Both the position numbers and the translations under genes were made by a program. Under the pieces are notes generated by a model. That model was given only the letters and a program-made list of their open reading frames with translations. It was not told the origin of the DNA and made no database searches. Below, piece after piece: positions 26,455 through 34,457 of a DNA stretch of 64,000 bases. Location of the stretch: NCBI GenBank assembly GCA_043585095.1, contig CP121321.1, positions 558,001 through 622,000 on the forward strand, in the 5' to 3' direction. Each line of letters starts with the position of its first letter. Positions within the stretch are counted from its first letter, which is position 1. This DNA is from JANQIO01 sp043585095. Lineage in GTDB: Bacteria; Pseudomonadota; Gammaproteobacteria; Pseudomonadales; Halieaceae.

Positions 26455-28076
26455 AGCACTACGACGCAATTATCATTGGTGCGGGCCATAACGGACTGAC
26501 CAGCGGAGCCTATCTTTCGCGCGCTGGTCTGAACGTGTTGGTCGTCGAGAAAAACGACTACATCGGTGGTGCCGCAGTATCTCGTGAAATGCATGAGGGC
26601 TGGTGGTACTCAAGCTGCTCTTACGTATGCTCGATGATGCGTCAGTCGATACACCGTGATTTGGATCTCACCCGGCATGGACTCATTCTGGTGCCCTACC
26701 TCGGGACGGCCAGTTTTGGAGACCGGCCCGGCGATACGCTGATGAGCTATCACGCTGAGGGGCCTGCTTATAACGCTCTTCGCGAACGCTCACCCCATGA
26801 CGCAGACGCCATGTTTCGGTTTCAGGCAGACTTAAATCGCTATGCACAACTGATCCGTAAGACGCTGCTGCGCACGCCACCCGATCCGGGACGCATGCGC
26901 ATTCGTGATATTCAGGAGTTGCTGTTCCTGGCCAAGGAGTTTTGGTCACTCGGCGAGCGTGAGCTCTATGAGTACGTGCGTTTTTTTACAATGAGCGCGG
27001 CGGAGTTTCTCGAGGATTACTTTGAAGACGAGCTGATCAGTGCATCTATGGCAACACCGGGCATTATCGGTACGGCCCTGGGCGTGCGCTCTCCGGGTTC
27101 TGCTTACATTCTGCTGCATCACGTCATGGGCGACGTAGACGGCAGCATCGGTGCCTGGGGGCTGGCAAGGGGTGGCATGGGCGCAATATCCAATGCTCTG
27201 GCTAGCTCAATGAAAGAAAGTGGCGGAGAAATTCGCACAGAGGCCGGCGTGGAGCAGATTCTGGTCAAAAATGGCAAAGCCTGTGGGGTAGCGCTCGAGA
27301 ACGGTGAGGAGGTCTACGCGAACATTATAGTGTCCAATCTTGATGCCAAGCGCACCTTCACAAAGATAATGGACCCCGATGACCTCCCCGAGGGCATTTA
27401 CGACAAAGCGAAGAATTTCAAGATTCGTGGTTCTTCCGGCAAGGTGAATATCGCTCTATCGGGTCTGCCCAAGTGGATCGGAGTACCTGAAGGCAATCGC
27501 TATATTAATCGAGGTGGTCAGGGCTTCTGTGGTTCGATGGATACGCTGGAAAAAGCCTACGACTGCTGGAAGCGTGGCACCTGGTCCGATGATCCTTTCA
27601 TTGAATCGGTTATACCTTCCGCCTGGGATCCAACGGTAGCGCCGCCGGGGCAGCACTGGATGTCCAACTTTATTCAATATTGTCCACCCAAGTTGGCGGA
27701 CGGTGAGTGGACTCCCGAAAAGCGGGATGCCTTCGGCCAAACCGTCGTCAACAAAATTGAGCGGCACGCGCCGGGCTTTAAAGATCTGATCGTGCACATG
27801 GAAGTTCGTACGCCTCACGAAATCGAGAACGAAGTCGGACTGACAGAGGGCAACATCTTCCAAGGTGAGCTCACTATCGATCAGTTGCTGTTTAACCGAC
27901 CCTTCCCGGGCTACGCTCAGTACAGGATGCCGGTTCAAAATATGTACATGTGTGGATCATCCACGCACCCCGGAGGCGGGGTGTCTTCTGCCTGCGGAGC
28001 AAATGCTGCCAGAGAGATTCTGATGGATTTACGCAAGCCTAATACCGTGCCCGAAGACGACTGCTACGACGAGTAA
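26451..28076 (+). CDS. NAD(P)/FAD-dependent oxidoreductase, PYROXD2-like (copy 3)
   Basis: A 541-residue flavoprotein paralogous to its neighbours: AIIIGAGHNGLTSGAYLSRAG at the N-terminus, YIGGAAVSREMHEGWW after it, and MCGSSTHPGGGVSSACGANAAR at the C-terminus. It has a Trp/Tyr/Cys-rich stretch (EGWWYSSCSYVCSMM) where the other copies have FRNS-type sequence, so its active-site entrance probably differs. It is translationally coupled to copy 2 (ATGA) and 6 bases upstream of the GcvT-like gene. The tight spacing suggests the product of one flavoprotein is passed to the folate protein. Function is inferred from fold and context only. Confidence 0.85.
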   Translation: MKHYDAIIIGAGHNGLTSGAYLSRAGLNVLVVEKNDYIGGAAVSREMHEGWWYSSCSYVCSMMRQSIHRDLDLTRHGLILVPYLGTASFGDRPGDTLMSYHAEGPAYNALRERSPHDADAMFRFQADLNRYAQLIRKTLLRTPPDPGRMRIRDIQELLFLAKEFWSLGERELYEYVRFFTMSAAEFLEDYFEDELISASMATPGIIGTALGVRSPGSAYILLHHVMGDVDGSIGAWGLARGGMGAISNALASSMKESGGEIRTEAGVEQILVKNGKACGVALENGEEVYANIIVSNLDAKRTFTKIMDPDDLPEGIYDKAKNFKIRGSSGKVNIALSGLPKWIGVPEGNRYINRGGQGFCGSMDTLEKAYDCWKRGTWSDDPFIESVIPSAWDPTVAPPGQHWMSNFIQYCPPKLADGEWTPEKRDAFGQTVVNKIERHAPGFKDLIVHMEVRTPHEIENEVGLTEGNIFQGELTIDQLLFNRPFPGYAQYRMPVQNMYMCGSSTHPGGGVSSACGANAAREILMDLRKPNTVPEDDCYDE

Positions 28077-28082
28077 ATCACC

Positions 28083-29303
28083 ATGAGTGCAACCGATTTA
28101 AACACGACACATCATGACGACCCTTTCGCGGGCGAGCGCCTTAAGCTTTCTCACTTCCATGAGCGACAAAGCCCGCTGAATATTCGTGAAGCCTGGTCAG
28201 AGTGGAACGGTTATAAGTTTGCAGACTATTACTATGACGCTGAGTACGAGTACTTCTGCATCCGGAATACTTGCGGCACCTACGATATCTGCCCCATGCA
28301 GAAATATTATGTGGAGGGGCCGGACGCCGAAGCCATGCTTGATCGTATGGTCACGCGAGACGTTACCAAGCTAAATATAAATCGCGTTACCTACGTGGTT
28401 TGGTGCACAGATGAAGGCCGTATGATTGATGATGGAACCATTTTCCGTCTCGGTCCGGATAAATTTATGCTGACTTGCGGCAGCCCGAGCCTGGCCTGGC
28501 TGAAGAAAGCGAGCTTTGGCTTTCCCGATCTGACCGTAGTGGATATGTCTGATCGTATAGCGGCCTTGTCACTACAGGGTCCTACTTCCTGTGCAGTTCT
28601 GAAGCGTCTTAACCTCCCGGGCATCGAACAGCTCAAGCCGTTTAACATTGCGACATTCCCTTTTGGAAGCAGCGAACTGATGGTGTCCAGAACAGGATTC
28701 ACCGGAGACCTCGGCTATGAATTATGGATCGATCCCGGCGAGGCGCTAGACCTATGGGATGCGTTGTACTCGGCGGGGGATGACTATGGTATTCAGCCTT
28801 ACGGCGAGTCGGCGACCAATATGGCAAGACTGGAGGCTGGCTTCATCATGCCGGACATGGAGTTCAATGAGGCCCTGAAAACGGTGCACTTCGAGCATGA
28901 CCAGACACCATTTGAACTCGCCCTGGGCTGGTTGGTCGACTTTAAAAAACCGCATTTTAATGGCCGGCGCGCACTGTTGGAGGAAAAGCAGCAAGGTTCG
29001 AAGTACACGCTCGTCAAGCTGGATATTGAGGGCAACAAGGTTGCTGAGGGATCCTGGATCTATCGCGACAAGGCCTGCCGAAAAGATGTGGGCTACGTAA
29101 CTTCTGCCATGTGGTCACCGGCGGTTAAAGCGAATATCGCACTCGCTATGATTGAAACGCAGTACCTGCAAGGTCAACTATGGGCAGAAATATACTACGA
29201 GAAAGAGCTGCGCCAGTACGAAAAGGTGGCTAAGTGTACATTGGTGAAGAAGCCTTTTTGGTCGCCTGATCGCGCCAAGGCAACGCCGCCTGCAGACACC
29301 TAG
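28083..29303 (+). CDS. GcvT-like aminomethyltransferase family protein
   Basis: A 406-residue folate-binding protein of the GcvT/DmdA/YgfZ superfamily. Visible blocks are NTCGTYDICPMQKYYVEGPDAE near residues 61-82, VTYVVWCTDEGRMIDDGTIF near 103-122, SRTGFTGDLGYELWID near 202-217 and RLEAGFIMPDMEF near 248-260, matching the order in T-proteins. It is not an ordinary GcvT because no GcvP or GcvH lies nearby and it is fused to nothing, unlike dimethylglycine dehydrogenases. In this operon it probably accepts a methyl or methylene group from the flavoprotein product onto THF; PurU would recycle the folate. DMSP demethylase (DmdA) and O-demethylases of the LigM type are more distant alternatives. 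Confidence 0.82.
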   Translation: MSATDLNTTHHDDPFAGERLKLSHFHERQSPLNIREAWSEWNGYKFADYYYDAEYEYFCIRNTCGTYDICPMQKYYVEGPDAEAMLDRMVTRDVTKLNINRVTYVVWCTDEGRMIDDGTIFRLGPDKFMLTCGSPSLAWLKKASFGFPDLTVVDMSDRIAALSLQGPTSCAVLKRLNLPGIEQLKPFNIATFPFGSSELMVSRTGFTGDLGYELWIDPGEALDLWDALYSAGDDYGIQPYGESATNMARLEAGFIMPDMEFNEALKTVHFEHDQTPFELALGWLVDFKKPHFNGRRALLEEKQQGSKYTLVKLDIEGNKVAEGSWIYRDKACRKDVGYVTSAMWSPAVKANIALAMIETQYLQGQLWAEIYYEKELRQYEKVAKCTLVKKPFWSPDRAKATPPADT

Positions 29304-29331
29304 AGAACTTTTTTAACGCAAACAAAACTGG

Positions 29332-29361
29332 AGCGGCGTATCAAGTTTGCTATGCGCCGCT
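29332..29361 (-). terminator. Hairpin at the end of the MOSC gene
   Basis: AGCGGCG at 29332 and CGCCGCT at 29355 can pair, extended by a bulged TA/TA step. On the minus strand the hairpin directly follows the MOSC stop and is followed by a T-rich CAGTTTTGTTTGCG. It is the boundary between the convergent GcvT-like and MOSC genes. Confidence 0.4.
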
Positions 29362-29934
29362 TCAGCCTCGCAGCCATTTGGGCAGCACTTCCTCCGCTAC
29401 TTCGACGGTGTCACCAACCCGAATAACGCCGGGTACTTCAACGATGCCGACAACGCCTCGACTGAATTTAGCGGCCTTGGAAAAATCGCCAGTAGCAAGC
29501 GGGTCGCCGGATCTGCTTCGGTGCAGTGCGGCAATTTTTTTGCCCATATCGCTACAGGGGGGATTGTACTCCTCCACCATCAATACTGCGCCGGAAGGAA
29601 ACGTTAGTGAGGTGCCCCGGGGTAAGCGTGACAACTCGGGCAAGCCGCTCAAGCTCATGTTCACGCCCACGGTGCCTGCCTGCAATGGCGTTTCAAGACC
29701 CATGGCTTCGCTAACCAGCGCTAACTCCTCGGTTGATATCGCCGACCACTGGCGCTCGTTACGCCGTTGGGTCCCTTCTGGCTGCTTGTCGCCTTCCCAG
29801 CACTCGCGCATGTAGCCACGGTGGCGGTCGCCGACGATGCCGTCGACCTCCACCGTGATTTCATCGCAGGAGGCCTTTTCCAGAACGCCTTCGGCGCCAA
29901 CGTGCAAGGATTTCACGATAACGGTGTCGCCCAT
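29362..29934 (-). CDS. MOSC domain-containing protein
   Basis: A 190-residue protein made almost wholly of a MOSC beta-barrel, the sulfur-carrier domain of molybdenum cofactor sulfurases and mARC-type enzymes. The GIVGDRHRGY block near residues 33-42 and the conserved Cys in EEYNPPCSDMGKK near 133-145 are the diagnostic elements. Stand-alone MOSC proteins (YiiM type) reduce N-hydroxylated compounds or carry sulfur; here an amine-catabolic context makes N-hydroxy compound reduction an attractive guess. It is the third gene of a minus-strand group (membrane protein, cupin, MOSC), 25 bases after the cupin stop. Confidence 0.83.
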   Translation of the reverse strand: MGDTVIVKSLHVGAEGVLEKASCDEITVEVDGIVGDRHRGYMRECWEGDKQPEGTQRRNERQWSAISTEELALVSEAMGLETPLQAGTVGVNMSLSGLPELSRLPRGTSLTFPSGAVLMVEEYNPPCSDMGKKIAALHRSRSGDPLATGDFSKAAKFSRGVVGIVEVPGVIRVGDTVEVAEEVLPKWLRG

Positions 29935-29959
29935 GGCATAGTCCTCCCGCGACGATAGC

Positions 29960-30316
29960 TTAGCTGTCTTCTTCCACGATCATCATGTAGACCTTGCGCA
30001 CTTTCTCGACAACTTCAGCGCGTCCTTTCCATCCATTTGGGAATACCCAGCTGTCACCTGCCTTTACTTCGGTGACGTGACCTGAATCTGAGGTCAGAAT
30101 CCAGTGTCCCTCTAACAAGTGGCAGAACTCGGTAAGTTCGAGATCAAGCTCAAGAATACCGGGTTCGCACTCCCAGGTTCCTGCATACATCGGGCCTTCC
30201 TGAAAGAAATTTGCATCTACCTGACGCGGCAGTTTGCCAACGGGCTTACCAAATGAATCAACGTCGACGAAGTCGGTTAGCGTGGCGCAGTTTTTCTGAA
30301 CTTTTATCTCTGGCAT
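29960..30316 (-). CDS. Cupin domain protein (Cupin_3 type)
   Basis: Single-domain cupin of 118 residues. GTWECEPGILELDLELTEFCHLLEG and VKAGDSWVFPNGWKG correspond to the two cupin motifs of the Cupin_3/DUF861 family, in which the metal-binding His residues are often lost; here one His (FCHLLEG) is clear. Members include (S)-ureidoglycine aminohydrolase relatives and many proteins of unknown function linked to amine and aminotransferase genes. AGGAGC lies 5 bases before the ATG. The frame is open upstream to 30394, but the short start is supported by this site. Likely a small-molecule binding or isomerase protein of the surrounding catabolic pathway. Confidence 0.83.
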   Translation of the reverse strand: MPEIKVQKNCATLTDFVDVDSFGKPVGKLPRQVDANFFQEGPMYAGTWECEPGILELDLELTEFCHLLEGHWILTSDSGHVTEVKAGDSWVFPNGWKGRAEVVEKVRKVYMMIVEEDS

Positions 30317-30513
30317 TTTTAGCTCCTGATAATATCTATAGATAAGGGGTTTGGTAATTTCTGTCAGCCCGTCGTTTGGGCACGAAAGATTCAATTATTG
30401 TTTTGCGCTGCTAACTGTAGATGAGGGGTCAGTGAAAAAAGCCAAAGGTGGCACCCAACATCGGATAGCGGACTGTTTTGCTCACTTGTGCGCCGTTATA
30501 TTCAGGCGTTGTC

Positions 30514-31407
30514 TCACTCCGTTGGTCGCGGGTTGGATTGCTTTTTCTCCGCCTCGATCTCTTTTTTCCACTCCTGCATATTGGCTTCGATGGTGATGAA
30601 ACCCAGTATCCAAAGCGTTTCGTCATAGGCGAAGCGGTAGTGTCCCAATGAAACCCAGTAGGCGGAAAAGGCCCAGAGCAGACCGTACAGCAGCACCTTG
30701 GTGGCTTTGATCGAAAGTATCAGTTTGCCCTGGGTATAGCCTTTGTCTTGTAGACGAACCATGACTTCGATGGTGAACAAAATGGCAAGCCAAACAATCA
30801 CTTCCAACCAGTCGATCAGTGCCAGATTGCGCTCCAGAGTCAGGCCCTCGAAGTCGGACACCACCAGCCCGGGCTCCGTATAGAAAAATTGCGATGCCTG
30901 TGACAACGCACTGCAGTTCGCGCGCGTCAGGTCCTCGTATTCCAGGTTGCGAACGAAGGAAACGTCCGGCGCGATGAGTTGGCAGAGATCTGTCACGCCG
31001 GGCACAGCCGTTACCTGCGCCAGATCCCAATAGATCATTCCAAAGCTGTAAACAGAGTGGGCAAGAAAGGCGTAACACACCAGGCGCACGGCGTGCATGG
31101 TCAAACTGACGCTGCGTTTCTCCTGAGTTTCGTCCGACAATACCCAGGTTTCCAGCTCAAACAGAAAGAGCAGAACGAACCATCCTATTAAATCGATCGT
31201 TGTTGTAAAGGAGGACGTCCATTTTAAAAAATCGCCGCCGTTGCGCATGGTATAAGAGGCAATGCGAAAATCATCCATGCAGTACAGGGCAAAGTTGACC
31301 AACAGCAGACTGTATACCGCAACCTTGATGAACTGGCGCTTGTCGACGTCGCCTATCAGAGGGAAGGCTAAGGAATTCATTTGGAGAGCCGAGTAATCAT
31401 TGGCCAA
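30514..31407 (-). CDS. Hypothetical polytopic membrane protein
   Basis: A 297-residue protein I do not recognise. It has about six hydrophobic helices in two groups of three (near residues 25-125 and 195-265), separated by a 60-residue polar segment with two Cys (TDLCQLI, RANCSAL) that may form a disulfide outside the cytoplasm. The C-terminus is a charged tail (EWKKEIEAEKKQ). The second group contains the acidic stretches LEVIVWLAILFTIEVMVRLQDKG. It is upstream of the cupin and MOSC genes on the same strand, about 200 bases away, and divergent from flavoprotein copy 4. Ion-channel-like voltage-sensor folds have similar layout, but no Arg ladder is seen. Confidence 0.65.
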   Translation of the reverse strand: MANDYSALQMNSLAFPLIGDVDKRQFIKVAVYSLLLVNFALYCMDDFRIASYTMRNGGDFLKWTSSFTTTIDLIGWFVLLFLFELETWVLSDETQEKRSVSLTMHAVRLVCYAFLAHSVYSFGMIYWDLAQVTAVPGVTDLCQLIAPDVSFVRNLEYEDLTRANCSALSQASQFFYTEPGLVVSDFEGLTLERNLALIDWLEVIVWLAILFTIEVMVRLQDKGYTQGKLILSIKATKVLLYGLLWAFSAYWVSLGHYRFAYDETLWILGFITIEANMQEWKKEIEAEKKQSNPRPTE

Positions 31408-31518
31408 TTACACTGCTTTGCTGCAGTGACTTCTTCCGGGCGTGTCCGCTAGGAACGGCGGCGATAGTCCTATGCGTATACTGAGTGCGTCAAGGGATAT
31501 CACAGGGCCATAGTCGCT

Positions 31519-33108
31519 ATGTCTAACATTACTGACACGGACGTTATCGTGATTGGAGGCGGCCACAATGGTCTGACCTGCGCTGGCTATCTCGCTAAAG
31601 CGGGACGTCGGGTGACTGTGCTCGAGGCACGCGACAAGGTCGGTGGCGCTGCAGTTACCGAAGAGTTTCATCCCGGTTTCCGCAATTCTGTTTATTCCTA
31701 TTCGGTCAGTCTGTTGCATCCAAAGGTCATCGCGGAGCTGGAGCTCGAGAGCCATGGCCTGGAGATTATGGAGCGCCCAGCTGGCACCCTGAGCCTGCTG
31801 GAGAATGATCGCTTGCTTCTCACTCGCGACGGAGAGCAGGCGAAGCAGGAGATTGCGAGATTCTCAACGCGTGATGCCAGCCGCATTGATCAATTTGAGG
31901 AGCAAATCGAAACCGTCGCCATAGCACTGCGCGCTATGGCGTCACAGGCGCCACCGAACATTGGCGGGGGTTGGAGAGACGCTCTATCCCTCATCAAGTC
32001 AGGCAAGCTCATGTACGGGCTAGGCAGTGAGCATCAGGCAGTGCTCGTCGATTTAATGACCAAATCATTAGGCGATTATCTAGACATGTGGTTTGAGGGC
32101 GAGGCGCTGAAAGGCGTCCTGGGACTGGAGGGCGTTATTGGTAACTTCGCCGAGCCCTATCAGGCGGGCACCGCGTACGTATTGCTGCATCACGCCTTTG
32201 GCGAGGTGAAAGGTAAAGCCGGCGCCTGGGGCATTGCCCGGGGTGGCATGGGGGCTATCACGCAAGCGATGGCCAGCTATGCGCTTAGCAAGGGCGCAAA
32301 GATTGAAACCAGTTGTCCTGTTGAGAGCATCATGGTGGAGGGCGGTCGGGCGGTCGGCGTGACAACAGCCGATGGTCGCGAAATCACCGCGAAGGTGGTG
32401 GCAGCCAACGTGCATCCGCAGACGCTACTGCAAAAAATGCTGGGCGAAGAGTACCTTAATGACGAGCAGCAGCGTCGTATAGGAGCGTACCGCAGCCATT
32501 CCGCGACCTTCAGAATGAACGTGGCTCTTTCGGAGCTACCCGCGTTCACCTCAATGGCGGGTGCGGGTGAAGAACACTTCAAAGGCGCGATAGAAGTCTG
32601 CCCGTCGCTGTCCTATATCGAAAACGCCTACACGGATGCAAAGACCCTGGGCTGGTCTCGCAAGCCTGTGATCTCTATGCAGGTGCCCAGTACCCAGGAT
32701 GATTCGCTGGCGCCACCGGGAGGTCACGTTGCCAGTCTATTCTGTCAGCACTTTCAGCGAGATCTTCCCGATGGTAGTAGCTGGGATGATGCGGCTGACG
32801 ACGTGGCTGATATGGTTATCGACACAATAGACGCCTATGCCCCGAATTTCGCCGCTTCAGTGGTCGGTCGTCAGATTAAGACACCGCTGGATATTGAACG
32901 AGATCTGGGCATGATCGGCGGCGACATCTTCCATGGCGCCCTACACTTGGATCAGTTTTACTCCATGCGACCATTGCCGGGCATCGCCGACCATCGCATG
33001 CCGGTCAAAGGTGTGTACCTATGTGGTTCAGGTGCTCACCCTGGAGGCGGTGTGAGCGGCTTGCCAGGTCACAATGCGGCAGCGGAAATTCTTCGCGACA
33101 AAGGCTAA
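31519..33108 (+). CDS. NAD(P)/FAD-dependent oxidoreductase, PYROXD2-like (copy 4)
   Basis: A 529-residue flavoprotein, closest by eye to copy 1 of this window. It shares VIVIGGGHNGLTCAGYLAKAG, VGGAAVTEEFHPGFRNSVYSYSVSLLHP, AGAWGIARGGMGAITQAMA and LCGSGAHPGGGVSGLPGHNAA. The central IARGGMGAITQAMA block is also in copy 1 (IVRGGMGTITQAMA), and the related LARGGMGAISNALA is in copy 3. It is a single gene, divergent from the membrane protein gene and convergent with a small unknown gene. Copies 1 and 4 may act on related substrates from different transporters. Substrate unknown; oxidation of an amine or an unsaturated intermediate is inferred. Confidence 0.85.
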   Translation: MSNITDTDVIVIGGGHNGLTCAGYLAKAGRRVTVLEARDKVGGAAVTEEFHPGFRNSVYSYSVSLLHPKVIAELELESHGLEIMERPAGTLSLLENDRLLLTRDGEQAKQEIARFSTRDASRIDQFEEQIETVAIALRAMASQAPPNIGGGWRDALSLIKSGKLMYGLGSEHQAVLVDLMTKSLGDYLDMWFEGEALKGVLGLEGVIGNFAEPYQAGTAYVLLHHAFGEVKGKAGAWGIARGGMGAITQAMASYALSKGAKIETSCPVESIMVEGGRAVGVTTADGREITAKVVAANVHPQTLLQKMLGEEYLNDEQQRRIGAYRSHSATFRMNVALSELPAFTSMAGAGEEHFKGAIEVCPSLSYIENAYTDAKTLGWSRKPVISMQVPSTQDDSLAPPGGHVASLFCQHFQRDLPDGSSWDDAADDVADMVIDTIDAYAPNFAASVVGRQIKTPLDIERDLGMIGGDIFHGALHLDQFYSMRPLPGIADHRMPVKGVYLCGSGAHPGGGVSGLPGHNAAAEILRDKG

Positions 33109-33132
33109 AGACGCTTACACGCTCCACGCAGG

Positions 33133-33471
33133 CTAATCTGGTTCAATATCCTCCCAGTAGCTGAAGATCTGATTTTCAGAGAGGCGCTGCAAGGTTAAAT
33201 GGCATTCGGCGACCAAACCCGCAGGTTGCCCCAGCGCTTTGATAGCCGCTTTGGCTTGTGCTTCATTATGGAAGCGCATTGTAAAACTGAAGCGTTGTGA
33301 CCGGTCGTCCGTATCCAGAATGGTTTTTGTATTTCTCAGCATCAATCCGCTGCAATCAAGCAGTAGCTTCGCCTCAATTAATGCCTGCGTGCAGCGCGAA
33401 AGGGCCTCCTGAAACTCCTCAACCGACGTGTCTTCGCGGAGGTCCATCACAGTCAGCATGCAGGTGGACAT
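33133..33471 (-). CDS. Small protein with ferredoxin-like (dimeric alpha/beta-barrel) pattern
   Basis: A 112-residue protein of unknown function. The alternation strand (MLTVMDLRE) - helix (VEEFQEALSRCTQALIEA) - strand (LLLDCSGLMLRNTK) - strand (RFSFTMRFHN) - helix (EAQAKAAIKALGQP) - strand (AECHLTLQRLS) is that of a dimeric alpha/beta-barrel domain. It recalls DUF6614-type proteins, but I cannot assign the family firmly. The ATG at 33471 starts the first strand; a longer frame reaches 33612 and would overlap the divergent AraC gene. It is divergent from that regulator and so may be its target. Dimeric barrels of this kind often bind or oxidise small ligands. Confidence 0.6.
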   Translation of the reverse strand: MSTCMLTVMDLREDTSVEEFQEALSRCTQALIEAKLLLDCSGLMLRNTKTILDTDDRSQRFSFTMRFHNEAQAKAAIKALGQPAGLVAECHLTLQRLSENQIFSYWEDIEPD

Positions 33472-33611
33472 AGATAGGAGCCTTGTGTTGTTTGAATGCC
33501 ATCGAGCCTGGTTAGACGGCATATCTACCGGATCGGTGGCTGATAATCGGTATTGTGCCCCAAACGCCCTTGGTGCAGTATCGATGAGAACGGACGTAAC
33601 AAGAGCTTCCA

Positions 33612-34427
33612 ATGAGCCCCAAGAACGACCGTCTCAACGCGCAGGCGTTTGTGGCGACCTACATAGATGCCTGGAATAGTCAGGACACGGAGGCGGTCGT
33701 TGCCCACCTCGCAGAAGACGGCAGGTATCGAGACATTACCTATCAACAGGAATTGTCTCGCCAGCAGTTCTCCAGTCATTTGGACAGCGAGTTCGTTGAG
33801 CCGCGTTATATGTATTCGCTAGTTGGTGATGTCTGCACCGGCGGCAATACCATTGCATTCCAGTACCGTGCGGTACCGGCACCCGGGAGTGAGGGTGATG
33901 CAAGCTGGTTCGGTTCTGAATTCATTATGCTCAACGATGGCATTGCGGTCGAAATAGCCGACTATTATGAACAGCGCGAAGAAAGCGCACCGCGTCGTCC
34001 GGTCGTTAGCGCTACCTCCCTGGCGCGCGCACAACGCTACGCCAAATCCGGCCTTAGTGGCGGTCAGCTGGAAAGCATAAAAGAGAGTCTGGTAGCGCTT
34101 ATGCAAGACGAAAAACTCTATCTACAGTCTGACCTGACCTTGCCAGCACTGGCTGATCGCCTTGGTTCATCGGTAAACCATGTGTCTCAAGTGATTAACG
34201 CTGGTTTCGGCACCAGCTTCTTTGACTTTATTAACAGCTATAGAATTCGCGAAGCGACGCGCATGCTCAATGCCGAGACCGGCGAGACACCCACCGTGTT
34301 AGCAGTCGCACTGGATGTAGGGTTCAACAGCACGTCCACGTTTTATGTAGCGTTTAAAAAGGTGACTGGGCAAACACCTGCGCAGTATCGTCGCGCTGTG
34401 CAGAAGGGTCACAGCACGCCGGGTTAG
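33612..34427 (+). CDS. AraC family regulator fused to an NTF2/SnoaL-like domain
   Basis: A 271-residue protein with an uncommon layout. Residues about 8-118 form an NTF2/SnoaL-like cone (FVATYIDAWNSQDTEAVVAHLAEDGRYRD to IAVEIADYYEQRE), a fold that binds small hydrophobic ligands. Residues about 165-265 form the AraC double helix-turn-helix, with LTLPALADRLGSSVNHVSQVIN and the signature VALDVGFNSTSTFYVAFKKVTGQTPAQYRR. The regulator therefore probably senses a pathway compound through the NTF2 cone rather than through a cupin arm. It lies between flavoprotein copy 4 and the beta-alanine genes and is divergent from the small alpha/beta-barrel gene. Confidence 0.85.
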   Translation: MSPKNDRLNAQAFVATYIDAWNSQDTEAVVAHLAEDGRYRDITYQQELSRQQFSSHLDSEFVEPRYMYSLVGDVCTGGNTIAFQYRAVPAPGSEGDASWFGSEFIMLNDGIAVEIADYYEQREESAPRRPVVSATSLARAQRYAKSGLSGGQLESIKESLVALMQDEKLYLQSDLTLPALADRLGSSVNHVSQVINAGFGTSFFDFINSYRIREATRMLNAETGETPTVLAVALDVGFNSTSTFYVAFKKVTGQTPAQYRRAVQKGHSTPG

Positions 34428-34457
34428 GGCGCCTTGTTTGCTGCCCCGTCGGTTCCT

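Noticed and set aside
31408..31755. 115-codon frame on the minus strand between the membrane protein and flavoprotein copy 4
   Set aside because: Most of it is antisense to the flavoprotein start, and the remainder is promoter region with no protein pattern.
17347..33108. The four CrtI-like flavoproteins as carotenoid biosynthesis genes
   Set aside because: No phytoene synthase, GGPP synthase or lycopene cyclase lies near them, and their neighbours are amine and folate genes.
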